Of a DNA stretch of 10,431 bases, positions 1-6,026 are shown piece after piece; within the stretch, counting starts at the first letter, position 1, and the number at the start of each line of letters is the position of its first letter. The notes beneath the pieces are model-generated. The model worked only from the letters and a program-made list of their open reading frames with translations. It was not told the origin of the DNA and did no database searches. The stretch spans positions 1-10,431 of the forward strand of contig JAATEZ010000182.1 in NCBI GenBank assembly GCA_015655485.1, given 5' to 3'. The position numbers and the translations under genes are program-made. Source of the DNA: Lactobacillales bacterium (GTDB lineage Bacteria > Bacillota > Bacilli > Lactobacillales > Vagococcaceae).

Positions 1-407
1 CAAAACCGATCACTCTTTTGATCAAAACGAGCAATGCCGAAATCAATCAGTTTCTATTAGAGAATACCCGCTATCTGGAACGTTTTTGTAATCCGGAAGA
101 ATGGGTGATTTCTGCAGAATTGCAAGCTCCGGAAATGGCGATGAGTGCAGTGATTACTGGCGGAGAAATTTATCTGCCGCTAGCAGATCTGATCAATATT
201 GATGAGGAAATCGTTCGTTTGCAAAAAGAGTTGGCTAAATGGATCGATGAGGTCAAGAGAGTACAAGGGAAGTTGGCCAATGAACGTTTTGTCAAAAATG
301 CGCCCGAGACAGTCGTGACAGAAGAACGGCAAAAGGAGAAAGATTACTTAGAAAAACAGACGGCAGTTGAAGACCGGATCGCCACTCTAAAAAAAGTTCA
401 AAATTGA
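1..407 (+). CDS. valS: Valyl-tRNA synthetase, C-terminal part (5' end outside window)
   Basis: The reading frame is already open at base 3 and ends at TGA 405-407, so this is the last 134 or so residues of a larger protein. The visible part runs from the end of the anticodon-binding domain (a stretch containing YLERFCNPEEW) through the GGEIYLPLADLINIDEEI segment into a highly charged helical tail with the family-typical LANERFVKNAPETVV motif. That tail is the C-terminal coiled-coil arm of ValS, which contacts the tRNA. The enzyme charges tRNA-Val in the cytoplasm and edits mischarged threonine, but the catalytic and editing domains lie upstream of the window. In many Firmicutes valS is followed directly by folC; here a thrC gene on the other strand lies between them. 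Identification rests on the motif pattern and is secure; the start cannot be seen. Confidence 0.95.
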   Translation, partial: KPITLLIKTSNAEINQFLLENTRYLERFCNPEEWVISAELQAPEMAMSAVITGGEIYLPLADLINIDEEIVRLQKELAKWIDEVKRVQGKLANERFVKNAPETVVTEERQKEKDYLEKQTAVEDRIATLKKVQN

Positions 408-501
408 TAATGAGATCAATCCGCAACCTGATAAAAAACATAATTTTTTCTTATCACTATAACTCCAAGCCTAAGATACCTCATTCAGCTTTTCAATGTC
501 C

Positions 502-610
502 AGCCTCATGAGACCAGCACCATCGGCAAAAAGAAAAACGAACAAAAATGGCTGTTTCATTTTTGTTCGTTTTTCTAATTTGTTCAGGAGCCAACTTGTC
601 TCATGAGGCT
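502..610. repeat. Outer 13-bp inverted repeat enclosing the terminator hairpin
   Basis: Bases 502-514 (agcctcatgagac) are the exact reverse complement of 598-610. The inner hairpin 532-576 sits inside, so the RNA could form a nested structure. On the plus strand the right arm is followed by a T-rich run (611-621), so the outer stem could act as a second termination signal for valS. The left arm overlaps the 3' arm of the small stem 480-484/508-512, so the two pairings exclude each other. Confidence 0.6.
532..576. terminator. Bidirectional intrinsic terminator between valS and thrC
   Basis: A perfect 18-bp inverted repeat (532-549 and 559-576) closes a 9-nt loop. The core is acgaac/gttcgt flanked by A and T runs, so a T tract lies on the 3' side on both strands. 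It lies between the convergent 3' ends of valS (+) and thrC (-) and probably terminates both. On the thrC side the T-rich stretch continues past the stem, which favours efficient termination of thrC. Confidence 0.85.
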
Positions 611-618
611 TTTTGTGT

Positions 619-2115
619 TTAGTCGAGTCCTAAAATGTTGATTACGGTTGGTTTCATTTGGCTGGTTTTGATCACTCGATCATGACGAATCGGTGCCGTT
701 TTTAATTCAGTAACCGCACTAGGGATCGCCACTTTAGAAAGTTCATGCAATTTTTCTACTAGAGAAAAGTCGTCTTCTGATTCTAAAGGCAGGGCATCTT
801 GAAGTGCTGCGACTACTACATTAGGAAATTTATAAGGACTGGCAGTGGCGACAATGACGGTCGGTAAATGATCCTGATTTTTTGCTGAATATTTACGGTA
901 GACAGCCGCCGCAACTGCAGTGTGCGGATCTTCCACGTAATTCTGTGCGGTAAAAGTATTTTTGATCTCTGCTTTGGTCTCTTCTTCGGAAGCAAAATTT
1001 CCATAGAAATCTGCTGCTTTTGTTCGCATCGAAGGTGTGATTTGATAACTCCCGTTCTTAATCAGCTGCCGCATAAATTCTTTTGTTTTTTGACTATTAT
1101 CATTGGTCAAATGATAAATCAGCCGTTCTAAGTTACTTGAAATCAAGATGTCCATCGAAGGAGAAGAAGTCACAAAAAATGGCCGATTGCGATCATAAGT
1201 TCCAGTTTGAAAAAAATCAGACAAGACTTTATTTGGATTGGACGCACAAATCAATCGATTGATGGGGACACCAATTTGTTTAGCATAATAACCGGCAAGA
1301 ATATTGCCGAAGTTTCCTGTTGGAACGCTGATGTTGATTTGATCTCCAGATTTGATTGCTTTATCTTTGACTAATTGAGCATAGGCATAGACATAATAAA
1401 CGATTTGAGGGACCAACCGGCCAATGTTGATGGAATTAGCGGAAGAAAATTGGTAACCATGGTTTGCCAGTTCTTCTTTTAAGCTGACGTCATTGAAAAG
1501 CTCTTTGACCTTTGACTGTGCATCATCAAAATTACCGTCCAGAGCAACAACAAAAGTATTTTCACCTTTTTGAGTGACCATCTGCCGCTCTTGGATAGCA
1601 CTCACACCATCTTTGGGATAAAATACAATGATTTTTGTCTTTGGAACATCGGCAAAACCTGCCATAGCTGCTTTACCGGTATCTCCAGAAGTAGCCGTTA
1701 AAATCACGATTTCTTTATCTACTTTGTTTTTTTCCGCTGCAGTGGTCATCAAATGCGGGAGAATGGATAGTGCCATATCTTTAAAGGCGATCGTAGCTCC
1801 ATGAAACAGTTCTAAATAATACTGCTCTCCAACTTCTTTGAGCGGAGCGACTTTTTCGTCTGAAAATTTTTGGTCATAGGCTTTGTTGATACAGGCCACT
1901 AATTCTTCTTTAGTAAAATCAGGTAAAAAAGCTTGCATGATCAGGTAAGCAACTTCTTGATAACTCATTTTTGCTAATTGGTCGAAATCCAGAGTGATTT
2001 TCGGCATTCCTGTCGGGACATAAAGCCCGCCATCTGTGGCAAGACCTTGTAAAATGGCTTGAGAAGCCGTTACAATATTTTGGTCATCACGAGTACTATG
2101 ATACATTAAATTCAT
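619..2115 (-). CDS. thrC: Threonine synthase, long form
   Basis: The 498-residue protein is a fold-type II PLP enzyme that converts O-phosphohomoserine to threonine and phosphate in the cytoplasm. Visible landmarks are the N-terminal ATDGGLYVP segment (about 26-34), the PLP lysine in HGATIAFKDMALS (Lys112), TSGDTGKAA (142-150), SANSINIGRL (225-234), the PLP-phosphate loop PTGNFGNILAG (265-275) and the SPSMDILISSNLERL stretch (318-332). The length and these motifs match the long threonine synthases (E. coli or yeast-like) rather than the shorter Bacillus type of about 350 residues. The ATG at 2115-2113 follows AAAGGA with 8-nt spacing on the minus strand; an in-frame ATG three codons later lacks such spacing. 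The gene stands alone, without hom or thrB beside it, and interrupts valS and folC. It ends at the hairpin 532-576. Confidence 0.95.
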   Translation of the reverse strand: MNLMYHSTRDDQNIVTASQAILQGLATDGGLYVPTGMPKITLDFDQLAKMSYQEVAYLIMQAFLPDFTKEELVACINKAYDQKFSDEKVAPLKEVGEQYYLELFHGATIAFKDMALSILPHLMTTAAEKNKVDKEIVILTATSGDTGKAAMAGFADVPKTKIIVFYPKDGVSAIQERQMVTQKGENTFVVALDGNFDDAQSKVKELFNDVSLKEELANHGYQFSSANSINIGRLVPQIVYYVYAYAQLVKDKAIKSGDQINISVPTGNFGNILAGYYAKQIGVPINRLICASNPNKVLSDFFQTGTYDRNRPFFVTSSPSMDILISSNLERLIYHLTNDNSQKTKEFMRQLIKNGSYQITPSMRTKAADFYGNFASEEETKAEIKNTFTAQNYVEDPHTAVAAAVYRKYSAKNQDHLPTVIVATASPYKFPNVVVAALQDALPLESEDDFSLVEKLHELSKVAIPSAVTELKTAPIRHDRVIKTSQMKPTVINILGLD

Positions 2116-2167
2116 TTGTTTGATCCTTTCTTAATGTGTAAGTCAATGATTCGATTTAATTTTCTAT

Positions 2168-2176
2168 AGTATATCA
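2168..2176 (-). promoter_or_regulatory. Putative extended -10 promoter of thrC
   Basis: Read on the minus strand this is TGATATACT, an extended -10 box (TG, one base, TATACT, five of six consensus positions). It lies about 50 bases upstream of the thrC start. No good -35 hexamer is seen at 17 nt, which fits an extended -10 promoter. It faces away from the folC promoter. Confidence 0.5.
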
Positions 2177-2235
2177 TTTTTTTAGCAAATTTTAACGAAA
2201 TTTTCACACAAAGTCGATTTTTTTAAAACTATCCA

Positions 2236-2264
2236 GTGCAAATTCTGAACTTCTTCCGTATAAT
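2236..2264 (+). promoter_or_regulatory. Putative folC-directed promoter
   Basis: A perfect TATAAT lies at 2259-2264. The hexamer 17 nt upstream (gtgcaa, 2236-2241) matches the -35 consensus at only three positions. If used, it would start an mRNA near 2271 with a leader of about 370 nt before the folC start. That length and the hairpins in it suggest post-initiation control. Confidence 0.45.
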
Positions 2265-2363
2265 AGATTGGAGTAACTACCCGATTTCATGAACCATCTC
2301 ACTGCGGCAAAGGAATAAATTTTGTATGAATCCAAAAGCGTTTCGCAATCAATTTTCTACTAC

Positions 2364-2389
2364 GAGCTTCACACGTTCCATTGAAGCTC
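2364..2389 (+). other. Stem-loop in the folC leader
   Basis: Bases 2364-2371 (gagcttca) and 2382-2389 (tgaagctc) are perfect 8-bp complements around a 10-nt loop. There is no T tract after it, so it is not an intrinsic terminator. A 14-bp perfect palindrome (caaagtatactttg, 2432-2445) follows about 40 bases later. Both lie in the non-coding leader between the TATAAT box and folC. Confidence 0.45.
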
Positions 2390-2477
2390 TCTGATGCCCA
2401 TATCGTCTTTTATTTCTTTTATTCATGGTGTCAAAGTATACTTTGGGACGAAAAGGCATTTTGCTTGAGAGTTAAAC

Positions 2478-2619
2478 GGTTCGTTCAGCTTTTATAAATA
2501 TCCGGCTTCACGAACCAGACTTATCAGCAAATAGTTCAGAGGAATTTCGCGACAAAGAGCATCGCTGTAATTTATCTGTCGCTATTGTTCAAAGTCTGAT
2601 ACGGTTCGTTCAGCTTTTA
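2478..2619 (+). repeat. Structured intergenic element, copy B (folC leader), with 19-bp terminal direct repeats
   Basis: This is the second copy of the element seen at 480-615. A stem ggttcgt (2478-2484)/acgaacc (2510-2516) encloses a TC/TC internal loop, an AGC/GCT inner pair and the conserved TTCAGCTTTT and GGCTTC boxes. Then come ACCAG and ATCAGCAAA, a central inverted repeat gcgaca/tgtcgc (2549-2554/2577-2582), TTGTTCA (2585-2591) and a closing AGCTTTT (2612-2618). Its two ends carry a perfect 19-bp direct repeat, acggttcgttcagctttta, at 2476-2494 and 2601-2619. The element ends just before the folC ribosome binding site AAAGGAAGG (2625-2633). Confidence 0.6.
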
Positions 2620-2641
2620 AAATGAAAGGAAGGCTAATAAA

Positions 2642-3949
2642 GTGACATATGAAGAAGCGATAGAATGGATCCACAGCCGGTTGCCATTTGGGTCCAGACC
2701 GGGATTAGAAAGAATCCTAGCGTTGTTAGAGAATCTGAAGAATCCGCAAAATAAGATCAAAACAATTCATATTGGCGGAACGAATGGAAAAGGATCCACA
2801 GTGACTTATCTTCGCGGAATGCTGGAAGGTTGCGGCTTAAAAGTAGGAACGTTTACTTCTCCTTATATAGAAAGTTTCAATGAGCGCATCAGTATCAATG
2901 GTCAACCGATTTCAAATGAAGATCTGATCGCTAGTGTGGCAAAAATCCAGCCAATCGTTGCTAGGCTGGACGAGACGGAGGCTTTGAATGGATCGACTGA
3001 GTTTGAAATCATCACAGCTATGATGTTTGAATTTTTTTATGAGCAAGAAGTAGATATCGCCATCATCGAGGTCGGTCTTGGGGGAACTTTGGACTGTACG
3101 AATGTGATCACACCGCTTGTGGTTGGGATCGTAACGGTTGGTTATGACCACATGGATATTCTAGGCAATTCTCTAAAAGAGATCGCCCAGCAAAAAGCAG
3201 GAATCATTAAGCAGGATCAACCAGTTGTAGTCGGTTATCTGCCCCCCGAAGCGCAGGAAGTCATTCAGGCAAAGGCTATAGAAGAAAATAGTCGTTTATA
3301 TCGCTTGGGAGAGGAATTTAAAATAAATTATCATCATCCATTGGAATCATGGGGCGAGTCGTTTGGTTTTGAAAATGATCAGCTCCGCCTTAAAAATTTG
3401 GAGATCCCATTACTTGGAGTTCATCAAACTGAAAATGCCGGAGTAGCAATTGAGATTTTTCATATTTTTACCCAAATCGCGGGCCTTCCTTATGCTGAGC
3501 GAGTGATCCAAAAAGGCTTGCAGCAGGCCAGATGGCCGGGACGAATGGAGAAAATAATGGACGAGCCGCTGGTCATCTTGGACGGCGCACACAACGAAGC
3601 TGCAGCAGAGCGTTTAGTAGATAATTTAAAACGCGAGTTTCGAGGACGAGAAGTTTATTTGCTGTTTGCAGCGATCACCACAAAAGATGTAGAAAAAATG
3701 TTCAGTATTTTCAAGCGGTTACCGCATCATCAACTGATTTTGACTTCTTTTGATTCTCCTAAAGCTTTTTCTGCGGAAAAATTACGTTCCTTTACGAGTG
3801 AACCAGTAAAAGTTTCAGAAAATTGGCAAGAAGCCTTGGTTCAATTGCTTCCTGAATTATCTCAAGAGGATATGCTGGTTATCACAGGGTCGCTTTATTT
3901 TATATCACAAGTCCGTCAAGTATTATTGAAAGGGGAAATCGATGAGTAA
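2642..3949 (+). CDS. folC: Folylpolyglutamate synthase / dihydrofolate synthase (Mur ligase family)
   Basis: FolC adds glutamate to dihydropteroate and to reduced folates with ATP, making and retaining polyglutamylated cofactors in the cytoplasm. The 435-residue length is normal for the family. Seen in order: the N-terminal MTYEEAIEWIHSR signature, the ATP-binding P-loop GTNGKGST (46-53), TSPYIESFNERI (72-83), EVGLGGTLDCTN (143-154, with the metal-binding Glu), GYDHMDILG (His170), the lysine of QQKAG (Lys185, carbamylated in the family), ARWPGRME (296-303) and DGAHN (314-318), where the C-terminal Mur ligase domain begins. Translation starts at GTG 2642, eight bases after AAAGGAAGG (2625-2633). 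The stop overlaps the next gene by 8 nt, indicating an operon. Whether it also has dihydrofolate synthase activity cannot be read from the sequence. Confidence 0.95.
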   Translation: MTYEEAIEWIHSRLPFGSRPGLERILALLENLKNPQNKIKTIHIGGTNGKGSTVTYLRGMLEGCGLKVGTFTSPYIESFNERISINGQPISNEDLIASVAKIQPIVARLDETEALNGSTEFEIITAMMFEFFYEQEVDIAIIEVGLGGTLDCTNVITPLVVGIVTVGYDHMDILGNSLKEIAQQKAGIIKQDQPVVVGYLPPEAQEVIQAKAIEENSRLYRLGEEFKINYHHPLESWGESFGFENDQLRLKNLEIPLLGVHQTENAGVAIEIFHIFTQIAGLPYAERVIQKGLQQARWPGRMEKIMDEPLVILDGAHNEAAAERLVDNLKREFRGREVYLLFAAITTKDVEKMFSIFKRLPHHQLILTSFDSPKAFSAEKLRSFTSEPVKVSENWQEALVQLLPELSQEDMLVITGSLYFISQVRQVLLKGEIDE

Positions 3950-4604
3950 ATTAAAAGTAGAAGGTGTTATTTTTGATATGGATGGATTATTATTTGACAC
4001 AGAAAAAATTTACTATAAAGCAAGTCAAAAAACCGCAGATAAGTATGGTTTGCCTTTTGATGAAACTTATTATTTGAGTTATCTGGGCGTGTCAGATGAA
4101 GAATTGCATGAAAGTTATTATCGCGACTATAAGCGTTTTGGCCGCCGGACTGTCGCTAAATTTATTGAGGAGTCGTACGGTGAAATGGAACGGATCTTTC
4201 AGGAAGAGGGAGCAGCAGTCAAGCCGGGGGCACTGGAATTGTTGGATTTTTTAGAAGAGCAAGGGATTCCTAAAATCATTGCTTCCAGTAATTTGCGCCG
4301 CTTTATTGAATTACTATTGGATAAGGCAAAGCTTAAACATCGGTTTATTGATTATGTATCTGCTGAAGATGTCACATTCTCTAAGCCGCATCCTGAAATC
4401 GTGCAAAAGGCGGTGCAAAAATTGAATACAACGGCGGCTGCTGCTTTGATGTTAGAAGATTCTCTGAATGGGGTCCGGGCCAGCTTTGCTGCGGACGTTC
4501 CGGTGATCATGATCCCTGATCTTTTGCCAGCATCGATTGAAGCGAAGGAAAAATCTCTGGCGGTTCTGGGCTCTTTAAAAGAAGTACCTGAATTTTTGTC
4601 ATAA
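3942..4604 (+). CDS. HAD-superfamily phosphatase (beta-phosphoglucomutase-like subfamily)
   Basis: The 220-residue protein is a complete haloacid dehalogenase-type hydrolase. Motif I is DMDG with nucleophile Asp12 and general acid Asp14, motif II is the serine in IASSN (Ser115), motif III is the lysine of FSKPHPE (Lys148), and motif IV is LEDSLNG (Glu172-Asp173). An alpha-helical cap domain (about residues 20-85) follows motif I, as in the beta-phosphoglucomutase and phosphoglycolate phosphatase group. Substrate specificity cannot be assigned; a small sugar phosphate or a house-cleaning role is plausible. The ATG lies 8 nt inside the end of folC behind an AAAGGGGA site, so it is probably translationally coupled to folC. 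A link to folate metabolism is only suggested by this position. Confidence 0.9.
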   Translation: MSKLKVEGVIFDMDGLLFDTEKIYYKASQKTADKYGLPFDETYYLSYLGVSDEELHESYYRDYKRFGRRTVAKFIEESYGEMERIFQEEGAAVKPGALELLDFLEEQGIPKIIASSNLRRFIELLLDKAKLKHRFIDYVSAEDVTFSKPHPEIVQKAVQKLNTTAAAALMLEDSLNGVRASFAADVPVIMIPDLLPASIEAKEKSLAVLGSLKEVPEFLS

Positions 4605-4630
4605 AATAAATTTTTTTCAACTGATCGACG

Positions 4631-4642
4631 TATATATATATA
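4631..4642 (+). repeat. (TA)6 dinucleotide tract upstream of radC
   Basis: Six TA units lie between the HAD stop codon (4604) and the radC ribosome binding site (4650). The tract also resembles overlapping -10 boxes, but I see no clear -35 partner. Such a tract can change length by slippage, which could alter promoter geometry; at six units this is only a possibility. Confidence 0.5.
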
Positions 4643-4649
4643 TTGAATA

Positions 4650-4655
4650 GGGAGG
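4650..4655 (+). promoter_or_regulatory. Ribosome binding site that fixes the radC start
   Basis: GGGAGG at 4650-4655 is eight bases before the in-frame TTG at 4664. The upstream in-frame TTG (4643) lies before this site, and the first in-frame ATG (4682) is 26 bases beyond it. This makes TTG 4664 the best start. Confidence 0.8.
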
Positions 4656-4663
4656 TCAGAGCA

Positions 4664-5359
4664 TTGAAAGAAATCCAAGAAATGAATTTAATTACGGAGG
4701 TTCCAGAGTCCAGCAGGCCTAGAGAGAGGATGGAAGAATTTGGAGAAAAAGCTTTATCAGATCAGGAATTGCTGGCGATTCTGTTAAGAACAGGCTCAAA
4801 AAATAAAAATGTGATGCATTTGGCGATGCAGCTTCTTGATCATTTTGAAAATTTATATGATTTGAAAATGGCCACTTTGGAGGAAATCAAAGAAATCAAA
4901 GGGATCGGCAGAGTTAAGGCGCTTGAACTAAAAGCTGCCATGGAGCTGGGGAGTCGTTTGAATCATGCTGGTCAAGTAAAACTGGGAACAATCAGTTCAA
5001 GTTCTGATTTTGGGCATATGATGATCATGGAGTTGCAGGATCTGCAGCAAGAACATCTGGTCGTCATTTTTCTTAATACGAAAAATGAAATCATCAAAAA
5101 AGAAACGATTTTTGTAGGTTCTTTAAATCAGTCTATCGCACATCCTCGCGAGATTTTTCGCGGAGCGGTCCGCTACTCAGCGGCTCGGATCATATTAGCA
5201 CACAATCATCCATCCGGGAATCCTGATCCTTCAAAAAAAGATATCCAATTTACGGAAAGAATGGTGGCTTGCGGAGAAATGATGGGAATCGAATTACTAG
5301 ATCATTTGATCATTGGCAGGAATGAGTATATAAGTCTGAAAGAAATTGGAAAAATCTAG
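4664..5359 (+). CDS. radC: RadC/YsxA-family JAB domain protein
   Basis: From TTG 4664 the protein has 231 residues, the usual size of RadC. It begins with a RPRERM segment typical of the family (about 18-23), carries a helix-hairpin-helix (about 76-90, KEIKGIGRVKALELK) that may bind DNA, and ends with the JAB/MPN metal-binding domain. The zinc motif HNHPSG followed by PSKKD gives the full H-x-H-x10-D pattern (His180, His182, Asp193). Despite the name, a role in DNA repair is not firmly established, and the family's substrate is unknown. The gene is 59 bases after the HAD gene and probably belongs to the folC operon, though the TA tract between them could hold an extra promoter. No convincing terminator follows before the csp promoter. 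Confidence 0.92.
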   Translation: MKEIQEMNLITEVPESSRPRERMEEFGEKALSDQELLAILLRTGSKNKNVMHLAMQLLDHFENLYDLKMATLEEIKEIKGIGRVKALELKAAMELGSRLNHAGQVKLGTISSSSDFGHMMIMELQDLQQEHLVVIFLNTKNEIIKKETIFVGSLNQSIAHPREIFRGAVRYSAARIILAHNHPSGNPDPSKKDIQFTERMVACGEMMGIELLDHLIIGRNEYISLKEIGKI

Positions 5360-5418
5360 TCTTTTATGATCTTTGATTTTTAAAAAAGAAAAAACCATTA
5401 AATTTGAAAGCAGGACTC

Positions 5419-5447
5419 TTGATTTTTTTAAACATGTGAGTTAGAAT
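5419..5447 (+). promoter_or_regulatory. Promoter of the cold-shock gene
   Basis: TTGATT (5419-5424) and TAGAAT (5442-5447) are separated by exactly 17 bases, a good housekeeping sigma-factor promoter. Transcription would start near 5454, giving a leader of roughly 130 nt before the ATG at 5583. Confidence 0.7.
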
Positions 5448-5453
5448 AATCAT

Positions 5454-5582
5454 GTAATTTTGTTTGGTAAAGCTTAGAAGTTGTTTCTGCAATTTTGTTT
5501 CAGATTTGTTTCAGACACCTCTATCGTACCATCAGCAAGTATTACAATAATCATGTGCATGAGCACGAGGAGGAGAACCAAC
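5454..5582 (+). promoter_or_regulatory. Long 5' untranslated leader of csp
   Basis: The stretch between promoter and start codon holds no gene. It contains two exact tandem copies of tttgtttcaga (5494-5504 and 5505-5515) and ends with a strong AGGAGG ribosome binding site (5569-5574). The 11-mer aataatcatgt lies at 5445-5455, across the -10 region and start site, and again at 5546-5556 just before the ribosome binding site. Long leaders are known in cold-shock mRNAs, where they refold at low temperature. That this leader does so is inference. Confidence 0.5.
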
Positions 5583-5783
5583 ATGGAACAAGGAACAGTA
5601 AAATGGTTTAACGCAGAAAAAGGTTTTGGATTTATCCAACGTGAAGATGGTGGAGATGTTTTCGTACATTTTTCAGCTATCCAAGGGGAAGGTTTCAAAT
5701 CTTTAGAAGAAGGTCAGTCTGTATCATTTGATATTGAAGAAACAGATCGTGGACCTCAAGCAGCAAATGTCGTTAAGAACTAA
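5583..5783 (+). CDS. Cold-shock domain protein (CspA/CspR type)
   Basis: The 66-residue protein is a single cold-shock domain, the normal size. It has MEQGTVKWFN at the start, RNP1 as KGFGFI (13-18) and RNP2 as VFVHF (26-30), the aromatic faces that bind single-stranded RNA or DNA. Such proteins act as RNA chaperones in the cytoplasm. The frame is open further upstream, but the ATG at 5583 follows AGGAGG at the right distance and begins the conserved domain. The gene has its own promoter and a strong terminator, so it is probably monocistronic. As I recall the map, E. faecalis CspR lies next to radC in the same way; this could be its orthologue, but several csp paralogues exist in these genomes. 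Confidence 0.95.
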   Translation: MEQGTVKWFNAEKGFGFIQREDGGDVFVHFSAIQGEGFKSLEEGQSVSFDIEETDRGPQAANVVKN

Positions 5784-5801
5784 TCCATAAAAACCTTTAT
5801 G

Positions 5802-5830
5802 TCTGACTGATATCAGTCAGATTTTTTTTT
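5802..5830 (+). terminator. Intrinsic terminator of csp
   Basis: A perfect 20-bp palindrome (5802-5821, arms tctgactg and cagtcaga around ATAT) is followed by nine T residues. It lies 18 bases after the csp stop codon, a textbook rho-independent terminator. Confidence 0.9.
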
Positions 5831-5832
5831 GC

Positions 5833-5887
5833 AAAAAAAGAGGCTGGCCCATTAATCAATTTGAATGGTTTATTAATGGGCCAGCCT
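5833..5887 (-). terminator. Intrinsic terminator of the rpoY-rnjA operon
   Basis: Perfect 16-bp arms (5841-5856 and 5872-5887, containing GGCTGGCCC/GGGCCAGCC) enclose a 15-nt loop. Only on the minus strand does a T tract follow (the A run 5833-5839 on the plus strand), so it serves the rnjA side. The AGAGGCTGG start resembles hairpins common in intergenic regions of enterococci and relatives. Confidence 0.8.
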
Positions 5888-5900
5888 TAACTACGAATAA

Positions 5901-5960
5901 ACAGTGGGTCAAAAGCAATTTTTCTTGAAGCTGAACACTTTCGATCCACTGTCTTTTTTT
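5901..5960 (+). terminator. Additional long-loop terminator-like hairpin
   Basis: Arms 5901-5910 (acagtgggtc) and 5943-5952 (gatccactgt) pair over 10 bp with one G-U, enclosing a 32-nt loop, and seven T residues follow at 5954-5960. The orientation suits transcripts on the plus strand, so it may back up the csp terminator. Read on the minus strand, its loop contains GTTCAGCTTC, close to the box in the elements at 480 and 2478. Confidence 0.5.
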
Positions 5961-6026
5961 AAACTGAAATTTTAGCGAGACAGCTAATACGCAATTTTAA
6001 AGCCTGTTCCTTGAAGTCCGTTACTG

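Larger units (their letters stand above)
480..615 (+). repeat. Structured intergenic element, copy A (valS 3' side)
   Basis: Hand alignment shows that this spacer shares its layout with 2478-2619. Shared parts in order are: a short stem arm (ctcat 480-484); the box TTCAGCTTTT from 484; a GCCTC or GCTTC box (503-507); the matching arm (atgag 508-512); ACCAG then ATCGGCAAA (514-530); a central hairpin; TTGTTCA at 580-586; and a closing GGCTTTT from 607. The distance from TTGTTCA to the final box is 27 nt in both copies. The first 50 or so bases agree at roughly three quarters of positions by eye. No protein is encoded. The function is unknown; a cis-acting RNA structure or a small mobile repeat are both possible. 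Confidence 0.55.

Noticed and set aside
429..456. AU-rich hairpin just after valS (tgataa/ttatca)
   Set aside because: The stem is weak and has no T tract after it; the 532-576 hairpin is a far better terminator.
2281..2312. A further copy of the repeated element (ttcatgaacc, then cggcaaa)
   Set aside because: It shares the 3' part of the first hairpin loosely, but the TTCAGCTTTT box and the upstream stem arm are absent, so I do not count it.
480..2619. Interpreting the thrC-flanking repeats as IS ends or a target-site duplication
   Set aside because: There is no transposase, the repeats are in direct orientation, and the copies are too diverged to be a recent duplication.
2265..2641. T-box or tetrahydrofolate riboswitch upstream of folC
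   Set aside because: I found neither the conserved T-box sequence (GGNACCGCG type) with a following terminator nor the conserved folate riboswitch core. The leader is structured but does not match a family I know.
5350..5381. Terminator after radC (aaaaatc/gattttt)
   Set aside because: The stem is almost entirely A-T, overlaps the stop codon and has an 18-nt loop with no following T run, so I could not support it.
5481..5582. N-terminal extension of the cold-shock protein to an upstream TTG
   Set aside because: The extension would cover the leader, has no ribosome binding site and does not match the family length of about 66 residues.
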